Source: JBIQLO01 sp044464175 (GTDB lineage Bacteria > Planctomycetota > Phycisphaerae > Tepidisphaerales > Tepidisphaeraceae). Taken from it: a DNA stretch of 29,676 nucleotides. Both the position numbers and the translations under genes were made by a program. Where the stretch lies: positions 1 through 29,676 of the forward strand of contig JBIQLO010000024.1 of the NCBI GenBank assembly GCA_044464175.1. Reading direction: 5' to 3'. The notes below the pieces were generated by a model. It saw only the letters and a program-made list of their open reading frames with translations. It did no database searches and was not told the DNA's origin. Each line of letters begins with the position of its first letter. Position 1 is the first letter of the stretch. Positions 19,859 through 27,649 of this stretch are shown here, one piece after another.

Positions 19859-21206
19859 GGAGGGTCTGGCGGTACCAGTTGAGGTATTGGTCGGCCTGAC
19901 GCGCCAGGTCAAAGCGCTGGGCGGCGTGGGCGGCGGCCTGGTGGACCATGGATTGGCGCAAGGGGGTATCGTTCAAGAGGCGGGCGGTGGCGTCGGCCAG
20001 AGCGTCGGCGTCGGCGGGGGGGGTGAGCAGCCCGGTGACGCCGGGGACAATCTGTTCGGGAATGCCGCCGACGGCGGTGGCGATGACGGGACGCGCGCAG
20101 GCGAGCGCTTCGAGAATGCTGTTGGGAAACGTGTCGGCGCGGGCGGCGTGGAGATAAAGGTCGGCCGCCTGATAATACAGGGCGACGCGGGCCGGTTCGG
20201 CCTCGAAGGGGACAAAGCGGATGCGGGCCGATCCAATGGTTTCCTCCGGCGCGGATTCCCCGAGGGCCAGGAAGGTCAGCGGACCAGGGGATTGCCCGGC
20301 CAGCCGGGCGATGGCTCGGCGGAGGGTGCGGTAATCCTTGTAAGGGTTCGAGCGGATGCCGGCGGCGGCAAAGAGCAGGATCGCCCCGTCGGGCGGCAGG
20401 CCGAGGGCGGCGCGGGCGGCGGCCTGCGGACCGGGCTTGAAAATGGACCGATCAACGCCGTTGGGAATGACCCGGGCCTCGGCGATGCCGGGGGCAAGGA
20501 TGGAGCGCTGGACTTTGTCCATGAGCCACTGACTGGGAGTGGCGACATAGAGGCGCGATTGGGCGTAGATGGCGCGTTTGCGTTGCCAGTTGAAGGCCGT
20601 GGCGTCGCGGGGGATGGGGGGGTAGAGATTTAGGTCGGGGCATTGGCCGCAGCCGCTGATCCATCGCTCGCATGCCAGCCCGTGGGCGCAGTGGCCGGTG
20701 AGGGGCCACATGTCGTGGAGGGTGAGGAAAAAAGGGTGGGAGCGGCTCAGGGGAACGAGCTGACGCAGGTCGAAATAACGGGCGTGGAGGTTATGGGCGT
20801 GCAGGAGAAGGGGGCCTTCTGGATTCGGGTTTCGGGCTGCGGCATCGGCGAGGTTGGCCGTGGCGGGATAGTCGAAATCTTCCCTGCCCTGGGCGATGTG
20901 GAATTGGCGCAGGGGTTGGCCGATCCATCGGGTCAGGGATTGGAGCCGGCCCGCGCCGCGGATTTTGCCGATCCGGGCGGTGGCGCGCCCTTCGAGTTTG
21001 AGCCACTGGCGCGCCCAGGGGGAGCGGCGGGCGTCATGATCCAGCTCGAAGACATCGGGATCATCGCCGCGCTTGTGCCCAACGGCCAGCCGGACGCGGT
21101 GGCCCCGACGGCGGTATTCATCCAGCAGGTTGGTGGCGATGCGTTCAGCGCCGCCGGCCTGGTCGAAGGTGGCGACCTGGAGGATGTGCAGCGGCGCTTC
21201 ACCCAT
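19842..21206 (-). CDS. GT4-family glycosyltransferase
   Basis: The 454-residue protein has the GT-B fold of family 4: an N-terminal half beginning LHILQVATFDQAGGAERIATNLLDEYRRRG, the ARVIPNGVDRSIFKPG hinge, and the C-terminal donor site FPNSILEALACARPVIATAVGGIPEQI with the E-x7-E-type pattern. A Cys-rich patch HCAHGLACERWISGCGQC, seen in GT4 enzymes acting on O-antigen or exopolysaccharide chains, lies mid-protein. It would add one sugar from a nucleotide donor at the cytoplasmic face. ATG 21206 overlaps the end of the polysaccharide deacetylase gene by eight bases. The last codons (PRCAV) and the stop lie inside a GCGCTGCGCG repeat, so the native C terminus may have been replaced by repeat insertion. 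Confidence 0.88.
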   Translation of the reverse strand: MGEAPLHILQVATFDQAGGAERIATNLLDEYRRRGHRVRLAVGHKRGDDPDVFELDHDARRSPWARQWLKLEGRATARIGKIRGAGRLQSLTRWIGQPLRQFHIAQGREDFDYPATANLADAAARNPNPEGPLLLHAHNLHARYFDLRQLVPLSRSHPFFLTLHDMWPLTGHCAHGLACERWISGCGQCPDLNLYPPIPRDATAFNWQRKRAIYAQSRLYVATPSQWLMDKVQRSILAPGIAEARVIPNGVDRSIFKPGPQAAARAALGLPPDGAILLFAAAGIRSNPYKDYRTLRRAIARLAGQSPGPLTFLALGESAPEETIGSARIRFVPFEAEPARVALYYQAADLYLHAARADTFPNSILEALACARPVIATAVGGIPEQIVPGVTGLLTPPADADALADATARLLNDTPLRQSMVHQAAAHAAQRFDLARQADQYLNWYRQTLPRCAV

Positions 21207-22245
21207 AGACGAACCAGTTTCGCAGTTGCCGCTGGAAGGTGTCGCCATCCCAGTCGCGGACGATGCAGCGGGGCAGCTGGAACGGGTCGCCATGCCGTTG
21301 GATGGAGGCGGGAATCGTCGTGGCGGCGCTGCTGAAGCCGGCGTCCCGGACGGCGGAAACAGTTTCAGGCGTGAAGGTGTCGCCGGCGCCGTAGGGATAG
21401 GAAAAGCTTCGGATGGGGTGGCCAGTGAGGGCCTCAAGCGCCGCCCGGCTCTGGCGAATTTCGTGCGACTGCTCCGGCGGGGGAAGGTGGGCGAGCATCG
21501 GATGGTGCATCGTGTGGGCGCCGATCTCAATGCCGGGGGCATGGGCCAGTTCCATCGCCTCCTCTTTGGTGAGGGTGCGATGGGTTGGGCGGGCGGCCGG
21601 TTCGACACCGGCCCAGTCGCGGATGCGATCCATGGCCGCCCGCTGCCGCTTGGGAGGCAGCTTGCGGAGGAAATCGCAGAGGGTGCGATAGACAGTGTGG
21701 CGCACGGTCGGGCCGGGCTGCAGGACGTTCCAGGCGCGATGGGGCTGCGCTTCCTCCGGCGTGTAGTGTTCCAGGGGACGGATGTCCCACTGGAAAATGC
21801 GGCCGCCGATCTCCAGTTGCAACGAGCGGGGCAGCCATCCGGGCTGGAGGAGGATGCGGTCCAGCTCATCCCAGAAAAATTCCGTCGGCCGGCCGATGGC
21901 GTCGGCGGTGAGGTAGATCGTGGCCGGAAGGCTTCGCTTCTGCAGAAGGGGGAGGGCTTCGTGAAGGTTGTCGGCGTAGCCGTCGTCGAAAGTGAGCACG
22001 ACCGCCCGGCGCGGCCAACGCCCGGTGGGCAGCCACTTGAGCAGGTCGGCCAGGGTCAGCACCACCGCGTGCTGCTTCAGGGCGTCCAGATGCTCGGCGA
22101 AATGGGCCGGTGTGACGGCCAGTTGCTGCGGGTCGGTCTGCAGCGCGGTGACGCGGTGGTAAAGCAGGATCAGCGGGGGGGGCGAGAGGCGGTTGTGCAT
22201 CTGCCGGGCAATCGACTTGAGACGACCTGTTCCGGGAAGCGGCAT
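21199..22245 (-). CDS. polysaccharide deacetylase (NodB homology, CE4-like)
   Basis: The 348-residue protein contains LILLYHRV at the N terminus, the NodB motif 1 VVLTFDDGYADN, motif 2 IGAHTMHHPML (His-x3-His metal ligands), and RSFSYPYGAGD for motif 3, all typical of metal-dependent CE4 deacetylases. A long insert between motifs 1 and 2 (FFWDELDRILLQPG onward) is common in exopolysaccharide-linked members. It would remove N- or O-acetyl groups from a glycan or its precursor. No signal peptide is visible. The start at 22245 fits the family; no ribosome site is clear. It overlaps the GT4 start. Confidence 0.88.
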   Translation of the reverse strand: MPLPGTGRLKSIARQMHNRLSPPPLILLYHRVTALQTDPQQLAVTPAHFAEHLDALKQHAVVLTLADLLKWLPTGRWPRRAVVLTFDDGYADNLHEALPLLQKRSLPATIYLTADAIGRPTEFFWDELDRILLQPGWLPRSLQLEIGGRIFQWDIRPLEHYTPEEAQPHRAWNVLQPGPTVRHTVYRTLCDFLRKLPPKRQRAAMDRIRDWAGVEPAARPTHRTLTKEEAMELAHAPGIEIGAHTMHHPMLAHLPPPEQSHEIRQSRAALEALTGHPIRSFSYPYGAGDTFTPETVSAVRDAGFSSAATTIPASIQRHGDPFQLPRCIVRDWDGDTFQRQLRNWFVYG

Positions 22246-22304
22246 GAGGACAATTGTACCGTTGAAGGGTGGGGCGGCGAAAGATGGGGTGCGGCGAGCG
22301 GCAA

Positions 22305-22952
22305 TCAGAATCGGATTTTTCTGGCCCGGAATCCCTCGGCCCAGCCGTCCGGGGCGTTGCATTCGATGCCGCGCAGGCGGAGGGTGGCGCGGAAGGTGTC
22401 GGGGGTGTACCAGGCGCGCCGGGTCTGGGAGGGGAACTGCTCCATCAGGACCTGGATTTTTTTCTCCACGGTCGCCGCGTCCAGGGGGAGGTAGGCGTTG
22501 GCGCGCCACAGGTCCCCATCGTATTTGGGAATTTCGTATTCGAGGATGCAGTGATCGCGGAAGGCGTTCCAGGTCAGCTCGCAGATCAGGCGGTGGTCCT
22601 GATGGGCATCCTCGCCGCTGTGGGTGAAGATCAGGTCGGGTTGGAAGGATTGCTTGATCGCCTCGACCTGTTCCTTGATGGCCTGGCGCTGGTCGGGGAA
22701 ATAAGAGTCGCGGAAGGTGTGGATCGTCACCTGATGTTGCGCGTGTCGCCCCAGGATGGCGGCGGCGGCGGATCGCGCCTCGGCGGCGCGAGCCGGATCG
22801 GCGCCGCCGAAGACGACCCAATGCACGCGGGCCTGGGGATGCTCGCCCAGGAGGCGCAGCAGGGCGCCGCCGCAGCCGATTTCGATGTCGTCGCAGTGGG
22901 CGCCCAGACAGAGGATGTTTTTCAGCCCGAAGGCGGGGGTGAAGGAGATCAT
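22305..22952 (-). CDS. PIG-L/LmbE-family N-deacetylase
   Basis: The 215-residue protein has the PIG-L metal motif with one change, AHCDDIEIGCGG instead of AHPDDxxxG, and the distal HQDH metal-binding motif (EDAHQDHRLI). Family members deacetylate N-acetylglucosaminyl compounds such as GlcNAc-PI, GlcNAc-inositol and sugar intermediates. The enzyme probably acts on an amino-sugar intermediate of the cluster's polysaccharide. No ribosome site precedes ATG 22952, and the short spacer to the nucleotidyltransferase gene carries a CAGTTGC-type repeat. Confidence 0.86.
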   Translation of the reverse strand: MISFTPAFGLKNILCLGAHCDDIEIGCGGALLRLLGEHPQARVHWVVFGGADPARAAEARSAAAAILGRHAQHQVTIHTFRDSYFPDQRQAIKEQVEAIKQSFQPDLIFTHSGEDAHQDHRLICELTWNAFRDHCILEYEIPKYDGDLWRANAYLPLDAATVEKKIQVLMEQFPSQTRRAWYTPDTFRATLRLRGIECNAPDGWAEGFRARKIRF

Positions 22953-22977
22953 GCGAAATTCAGTTGCGGGTTGCCGG

Positions 22978-23778
22978 TTATTCCAGAGACGGAGCGGGCT
23001 GTTTCATTTTCCACACTTCCCAGGGGGCGACGCCGTGGGCGCACAGGTCTTCCAGCACCTGGCGTTCCTTGAAGGTGTCCATGCAGGCCCAGAAGCCGGG
23101 GTGGCGGTAGGTGCCGAGCTTGCCGTCGCGGATCAGCTTCTGGAATGGCTCCACCACCAGCTCCTCGCCGTCCTCGATGTAGTCGAAGATGCCGTGGCGG
23201 AAGATGAAGAAGCCGCCGTTGATCCAGATGTCCGATTTTCCGATCGGCTCGATGGCCGCCACCTCGCCGTCCTCGCCGCCGCGGACGATGTGGAAGCTCT
23301 GGAGCGGGCGGACGCTGATGAACTGGGCCAGCTTGTTGGATTTTTCGAACTGGTCCATCATCACCGGCAGGGGCACATCGGTGAGGTTGTCGCTGTAGTT
23401 GACCAGGAAGGTCTCCTCGTTCCGCAGGTGCTTGCGCACCGCCAGGAGGCGCTGGCCGAGATTGGCGTCCAGACCGGTGTCCACGAAGGTGATGGACCAG
23501 GAGTCGATGTCGCTGCTGAGCAGTTCGACCTTGCGCCCGCCGTCCTTGAGGACAAAGTCGTTGGAGACGCACTCGTTGTAGTTGAGGAAGTAGTTTTTCA
23601 CCACGTCCGCCTTGTAGCCCAGGCAGAGGATGAAATCCTTGTGGCCGTAGTGGGCGTAGTATTTCATCAGGTGCCAGACGATGGGGCGGTAGCCGATGGG
23701 GACCATGGGCTTGGGGATGTTCTCGGAATATTCCCGCAGGCGCAGGCCCATTCCGCCGCAGAAGAGGACGACTTTCAT
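22978..23778 (-). CDS. glucose-1-phosphate cytidylyltransferase-like nucleotidyltransferase (RfbF type)
   Basis: The 266-residue protein starts MKVVLFCGGMGLRLREYSENIPKPMVPIGYRPIVWHLMKYY, the NTP-binding and sugar-phosphate signature of the RfbF/DdhA group. It continues with DFILCLGYKADVVKNYF and GGFFIF, and its length is close to the 257 of RfbF. RfbF activates glucose-1-phosphate to CDP-glucose, the entry to CDP-dideoxy and branched sugars. The nucleotide and sugar used here are inferred. ATG 23778 overlaps the RfbC-like stop by four bases and has a GGGAGAAG ribosome site. The usual partner CDP-glucose 4,6-dehydratase is not in the window. Confidence 0.82.
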   Translation of the reverse strand: MKVVLFCGGMGLRLREYSENIPKPMVPIGYRPIVWHLMKYYAHYGHKDFILCLGYKADVVKNYFLNYNECVSNDFVLKDGGRKVELLSSDIDSWSITFVDTGLDANLGQRLLAVRKHLRNEETFLVNYSDNLTDVPLPVMMDQFEKSNKLAQFISVRPLQSFHIVRGGEDGEVAAIEPIGKSDIWINGGFFIFRHGIFDYIEDGEELVVEPFQKLIRDGKLGTYRHPGFWACMDTFKERQVLEDLCAHGVAPWEVWKMKQPAPSLE

Positions 23779-24341
23779 AACTTCTCCCGTGTGAAGCCGG
23801 CCGGGGCGGCCGACGGTTTGTAATCGGGATAATCCGCATCCCGCTGGTTGATGACGTTGACCGGCGCCGGCCAGTGGATGGCAAAGGCCGGGTCGTTCCA
23901 CCGCACGCCGCGCCCGGCATCGGGGTGGTAGAACTGGGACATCTGATACGCGACTTCGGCCCTGTCGCTGAGCGTCAGGTAGCCGTGGGCGAAGCCGCGG
24001 GGGATGTAAAGCTGGCGGCGGTTTTCGGCGCTCAGCTCGAACCCCTGGTGCTTCAGGTACGTGGGCGAATCGGGGCGCAGGTCCAGAATCACATCGTAGA
24101 TCGCGCCCATCGTGCAGCGCACCAGCTTCACCTCCTCATGCGGGGGCGCCTGAAAGTGCATGCCGCGCAGGGTGCCGCGGCGATGGTTGAAGGCGATGGA
24201 GCACTGGGCGACGGCGGCCTCCAGGCCGCGCTGCTCGAAGTCGCGGCGGCACCACGTCCGGGCAAAGAACCCCCGCTCATCCTCGAAGCGATGAGGATCC
24301 AGGAGCCAGGCGTCGGCGAAGATGGTGGGGGTAAAAGTCAT
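23775..24341 (-). CDS. RfbC-like NDP-4-keto-sugar 3,5-epimerase
   Basis: The 188-residue cupin protein reads EDERGFFARTW, RGTLRGMHFQAPP (catalytic-type His in the RG-x-H motif), VKLVRCTMGAIYDVILDLR, YIPRGFAHGYLTLSDRAEVAYQMS and WNDPAFAIHWP. All are landmarks of RmlC/RfbC (dTDP-4-dehydrorhamnose 3,5-epimerase), and the length is near the normal 185. It would epimerise an NDP-4-keto-6-deoxy-hexose made upstream. With the RfbF-like and C-methyltransferase genes on either side, a CDP- or dTDP-linked branched deoxy-sugar is the likely product. It overlaps both neighbours by four bases (ATGA). Confidence 0.87.
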   Translation of the reverse strand: MTFTPTIFADAWLLDPHRFEDERGFFARTWCRRDFEQRGLEAAVAQCSIAFNHRRGTLRGMHFQAPPHEEVKLVRCTMGAIYDVILDLRPDSPTYLKHQGFELSAENRRQLYIPRGFAHGYLTLSDRAEVAYQMSQFYHPDAGRGVRWNDPAFAIHWPAPVNVINQRDADYPDYKPSAAPAGFTREKL

Positions 24342-25363
24342 TTTGCGCTTCGCAGGTCCGCCTGCAGCGAGCCTTCGGCCAGCCGCTTTTTAATGTGGGC
24401 GATGCGCTGGAACTTGGGGCCCTCGAAGTCCTCCAGTTTCAGCCCGACCTGGCGGTAGGTGTCGTACAATTCCTGAGCGCCGCGCTGGATGGTCCACTGG
24501 GGGTTGAACCCGTCCAGGGTTCTGGCGGCCTTGTCGCAGCTGACGCGGTAGTTGCGCTTGTCGGGAGAGGCCTGGGGGGCGTACTCGATCTGGCAGTTGG
24601 GAACGGTCCGGGCAACCACCTCGGCGATGCCGCGCACGCGGTGGTTTTCCGAGCTCTGGCCGATGTTGAACGCCTGGTTGTGGACGCGCTCCAGCGGCGT
24701 GCGCAGAGCGGCCAGGAAGGCGCTGGAGATGTCCAGAATATGGACGACCGGACGCCAGGGGGTGCCATCGCTCTTGATCAGCACCTTGCCGGTGGAGAAG
24801 GCCCAGGCGACCAGGTTATTGAGCACCAGGTCAAAGCGCAGGCGGGGCGAGACGCCGTAGGCGGTGGCGTTGCGCAGGAAGATCGGGGAGAAGCCGTTGC
24901 CGGCCAGCTTGGCGACATCGCGCTCGACCAGCACCTTGGACTCGCCGTAGGGGGTGACGGGATTGAAGGCGGAGGATTCATCGAGCATCCCCTCGCCGCC
25001 GGCCCCGTAGTTGCTGCAGGAGGAGGAGAAGACGTAGCGCTTCACCCCGGCCTCCCTGGCCAGCTGCGCCAGGCGCACCGAGCCGCGGTGGTTGATGTCG
25101 AAGGTCAGCTCGGGGTTGAGGTTTCCCAGTGGATCGTTCGAGAGGGCGGCCAGGTGGAGCACGGCGTCGATTCCCTTGAGGTCCTGAACCGTCACATCCC
25201 GCACATCCTTTTTGATCGTGGGGACGGCCGGCAGGGCGCCCGTGAAGGTGCAGCCGTCATACAGATCGCTGTCCAGGCCGACGACCTCGTGGCCTTCGGC
25301 CAGCAGCATCGGCGTCAGCACGGTGCCGATGTAACCGAGATTGCCTGTCACTAATACACGCAT
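24338..25363 (-). CDS. NAD-dependent sugar epimerase/dehydratase (extended SDR)
   Basis: The 341-residue protein has the extended-SDR features: TGNLGYIG (G7, G10, G13), D31 after the second strand for NAD preference, the SSSC serine region (113-116), and catalytic Y139/K143 in YGESK. The reaction could be C4 epimerisation, 4-reduction or dehydration of an NDP-sugar. It resembles the SDRs that accompany RfbF-, RfbC- and C-methyltransferase-like genes in lipopolysaccharide loci. An AAAGGA ribosome site precedes ATG 25363. The gene is separated from the upstream methyltransferase gene by an 86-base spacer with long inverted repeats and overlaps the RfbC-like gene at its end. Confidence 0.85.
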   Translation of the reverse strand: MRVLVTGNLGYIGTVLTPMLLAEGHEVVGLDSDLYDGCTFTGALPAVPTIKKDVRDVTVQDLKGIDAVLHLAALSNDPLGNLNPELTFDINHRGSVRLAQLAREAGVKRYVFSSSCSNYGAGGEGMLDESSAFNPVTPYGESKVLVERDVAKLAGNGFSPIFLRNATAYGVSPRLRFDLVLNNLVAWAFSTGKVLIKSDGTPWRPVVHILDISSAFLAALRTPLERVHNQAFNIGQSSENHRVRGIAEVVARTVPNCQIEYAPQASPDKRNYRVSCDKAARTLDGFNPQWTIQRGAQELYDTYRQVGLKLEDFEGPKFQRIAHIKKRLAEGSLQADLRSAK

Positions 25364-25381
25364 GGTGGGGTCCTTTTGGTT

Positions 25382-25434
25382 TTGTTATTTGTTTTTTGTT
25401 TTTTGCATCCCAAATAACCAATAACAAATAACAA
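25382..25434. repeat. 12-bp inverted repeat TTGTTATTTGTT ... AACAAATAACAA
   Basis: The arms at 25382-25393 and 25423-25434 are exact complements, and the loop is made of further TTTGTT and AATAACC pieces. This A/T-rich spacer stands out in GC-rich DNA and resembles the GCTATTTGTTG spacer at 8193-8224. Confidence 0.75.
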
Positions 25435-25449
25435 GTAACAAATTTCAAA

Positions 25450-26706
25450 TCAGTACACTTCGACTTCGGGAATCGGCACGATCCACTTTCCGCCCCATTG
25501 GCGGATGTAGGCGGTCTGCTGCATGATCTCCTCCTTCAGGTTCCAGGGGAGGATCAGCAGGTAATCCGGGCGGGTCTCCTGGATTTTCTCCGGGGCATGA
25601 ATCGGAATCCGCGAGCCGGGAAGATAGTTTCCCTGCTTGTGCGGGCTGCGGTCCACCGTGTAGTCGAGGAAATCGGTGCGGATGCCACAGTAGTTGAGCA
25701 GGGTGTTCCCCTTGCCCGGCGCGCCATAGCCGGCGATCGACTTGCCCGCCGCCTTGGCCTCAATCAGGAACTTCAGGAGCTTGCGCTTGGTCGCCTTTAC
25801 CTGCTGGTCGAATTGCTCGTAGGTGGCCACGTTGCCGAAGCCGGCCTCCCGTTCGCGCTGAAGCATCCGCTCCACGCGCTCCTCGATGGCGTGGGTTTGG
25901 TCCTGGGCATGTTTGCCGTAGATGCGGATCGAGCCGCCGTGGGTGGAGAGCTCCTCCACGTCAAAGAGGGTCAGACCGTGGGCGGCGAAAATCTGCCGCA
26001 CCGTGGAGAAGGAGAGGTAGGAAAAATGCTCGTGATAGATCGTGTCGAACTGGTTGCGCTCCATCAGGCGCATCAGGTGGGGGAATTCCATGGTGATGAC
26101 GCCCCGCTCGCCCAGCAGGATCTTCATCCCCGCCACAAAGTCATTGATGTCCGGCACGTGGGCCAGGACGTTGTTCCCCAGCAGCAGGTCGGCCTTTCCC
26201 TGCTCGGCGGCGATTTCGGTGGCCGTCTTTCGCCCGAAGAACTTCACCACCGACGGGATTCCGCGCCCGATGGCGACCTGGGCGACATTGTCGGCCGGTT
26301 CCACGCCCAGAACCTTCACCCCCATCTCCAGGAAGTATTGCAGCAGGTACCCGTCGTTGCTGGCGATTTCCACCACCTTGCTTTGGGTTCCGATGCCGAA
26401 TCGCTCCCCCATCAGCCGCGTGTAGGCCTTGGCGTGCGCCAGCCAGCTGTCGGAATAGGAGGAGAAATAGGCATAGTCGCTGAAGATGTCGCCGGGGACG
26501 ACATACTCCTCCAACTGCACCAAAAAGCACTTTTCGCAGACCCAGGCATGCAGCGGATAGAACGGCTCCATGCCATTGAGCTGCTCGGGCTTGAGGTGCC
26601 GCTGGCACAGCGGCGAGGAGCCCAGGTCGGCGAAGGTATGGCCCAGCGGCGCCCGGCAGAAGCGGCAGGCGGGCGCTGATGAGGCGGTATGGTCAAGCGT
26701 GTGCAC
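25450..26706 (-). CDS. NDP-sugar C-methyltransferase (zinc-binding, class I SAM-dependent)
   Basis: The 418-residue protein has the three-part layout of sugar C-methyltransferases such as TylCIII and TcaB9: an N-terminal zinc domain (C14-x2-C17 and C57-x2-C60), a SAM-binding Rossmann core with VVEIASNDGYLL, and a C-terminal domain with IAGYGAPGKGNTLLNYCGI. These enzymes put a methyl branch on C3 of a keto-sugar nucleotide. The start is taken as GTG 26706, preceded by a strong GGAGG nine bases upstream; ATG 26736 lacks one and would lengthen the protein without family support. It overlaps the GT2 stop by 14 bases. Confidence 0.87.
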   Translation of the reverse strand: MHTLDHTASSAPACRFCRAPLGHTFADLGSSPLCQRHLKPEQLNGMEPFYPLHAWVCEKCFLVQLEEYVVPGDIFSDYAYFSSYSDSWLAHAKAYTRLMGERFGIGTQSKVVEIASNDGYLLQYFLEMGVKVLGVEPADNVAQVAIGRGIPSVVKFFGRKTATEIAAEQGKADLLLGNNVLAHVPDINDFVAGMKILLGERGVITMEFPHLMRLMERNQFDTIYHEHFSYLSFSTVRQIFAAHGLTLFDVEELSTHGGSIRIYGKHAQDQTHAIEERVERMLQREREAGFGNVATYEQFDQQVKATKRKLLKFLIEAKAAGKSIAGYGAPGKGNTLLNYCGIRTDFLDYTVDRSPHKQGNYLPGSRIPIHAPEKIQETRPDYLLILPWNLKEEIMQQTAYIRQWGGKWIVPIPEVEVY

Positions 26707-27649
26707 GGGAATCTTCCTCCGAAATTCGGGCCGCATCCGCCGATTGGGGCGAATGACGGGGACGGTAAAGTTTGTTGGCGATCCGCCCGGCATTTCTGCG
26801 GGCGATGGATCCAAAAAATTCAGCGGTGCAGAGGCTCAGATGCCGCCAGCACGCCACCTTCTGTTCCCAGGGCAACGCGGATTGCCGGACGATCTCGGCC
26901 TGGCGAAGGTACATCATCGGCGTGGTGAGCGGCTTCCAATACAGCTTGGGCCGTCCCCACCATTCCCACTCCTGCTGGGAGGTGTAATTTCCGCTGGTGT
27001 ACGCGTCATCGTGTTCCCGCACGCTGAAAAGGGGCTCGGGAATGGTTGCGAACCGTCCCAGCAGCACCATTTCTGCCAAAAAGGAGTGGTCGCCCCAGGC
27101 GATGGGCGGGTGCAGCGCGGTGCGGCGAATGACATCCGAGCGCATCACCGACCAGATGGGCTTGAAATCCTGCCCGCGCACATGGACCGCGAACCGGTCC
27201 GGGGCCCGCTGGGAATGCCATGCATCCGGCGGCGCGTGAATGCCGTGCCGATGCCCCTGCCCGTCAATGCGCCAGGTGAGCGAATGGCATCCCGCCAGCG
27301 AGGGGTCGGCCTCCAGTTGTTCCACGCATTTCTGAAGGTAGGTCGGCTCCATCAGGTCGTCATAGGCGGCCCATCGGAAATAGCGGGCGCGGGAGGCGTG
27401 AAAGACCGCGTTGAAATTTCCCGAAACCCCGAGGTTGCGGGGGTGGCGGATATAACGCACGCGCGGGTCGCGGGCGGCATATTCCGCGGCGATCCGCCCG
27501 GTGTCGTCCGTGGAGGCGTTGTCGCCGACGATGACTTCAATGTCGTCCAGCGTCTGGCACAGGAACGAATCCATCGCCTCCCGCAGATAGCGCTGGGCGT
27601 TGTAGACCACCAGTCCGACGGACAAAATGGGATGGGATGAATTGGGCAT
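26693..27649 (-). CDS. GT2-family glycosyltransferase
   Basis: This 318-residue GT-A enzyme opens LSVGLVVYNAQRYLREAMDSFLCQTLDDIEVIVGDNASTDDT, the hallmark of family 2, with the metal-binding acidic site in RWAAYDDLMEP. The C-terminal part (IWSVMRSDVIRRTALHPPIAWGDHSFLAEMVLLG) matches GT2 acceptor-side segments. It transfers a sugar onto the lipid-linked or surface glycan built by this cluster. No membrane helices are seen. Its start and the stop of the preceding gene share one base (TGATG), a typical coupled arrangement. Confidence 0.88.
   Translation of the reverse strand: MPNSSHPILSVGLVVYNAQRYLREAMDSFLCQTLDDIEVIVGDNASTDDTGRIAAEYAARDPRVRYIRHPRNLGVSGNFNAVFHASRARYFRWAAYDDLMEPTYLQKCVEQLEADPSLAGCHSLTWRIDGQGHRHGIHAPPDAWHSQRAPDRFAVHVRGQDFKPIWSVMRSDVIRRTALHPPIAWGDHSFLAEMVLLGRFATIPEPLFSVREHDDAYTSGNYTSQQEWEWWGRPKLYWKPLTTPMMYLRQAEIVRQSALPWEQKVACWRHLSLCTAEFFGSIARRNAGRIANKLYRPRHSPQSADAARISEEDSRAHA

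Noticed and set aside
19706..19912. 68-codon minus-strand open frame with duplicated peptide AKTRSA
   Set aside because: The duplication is the translation of the twin-hairpin repeat; it has no coding features of its own.
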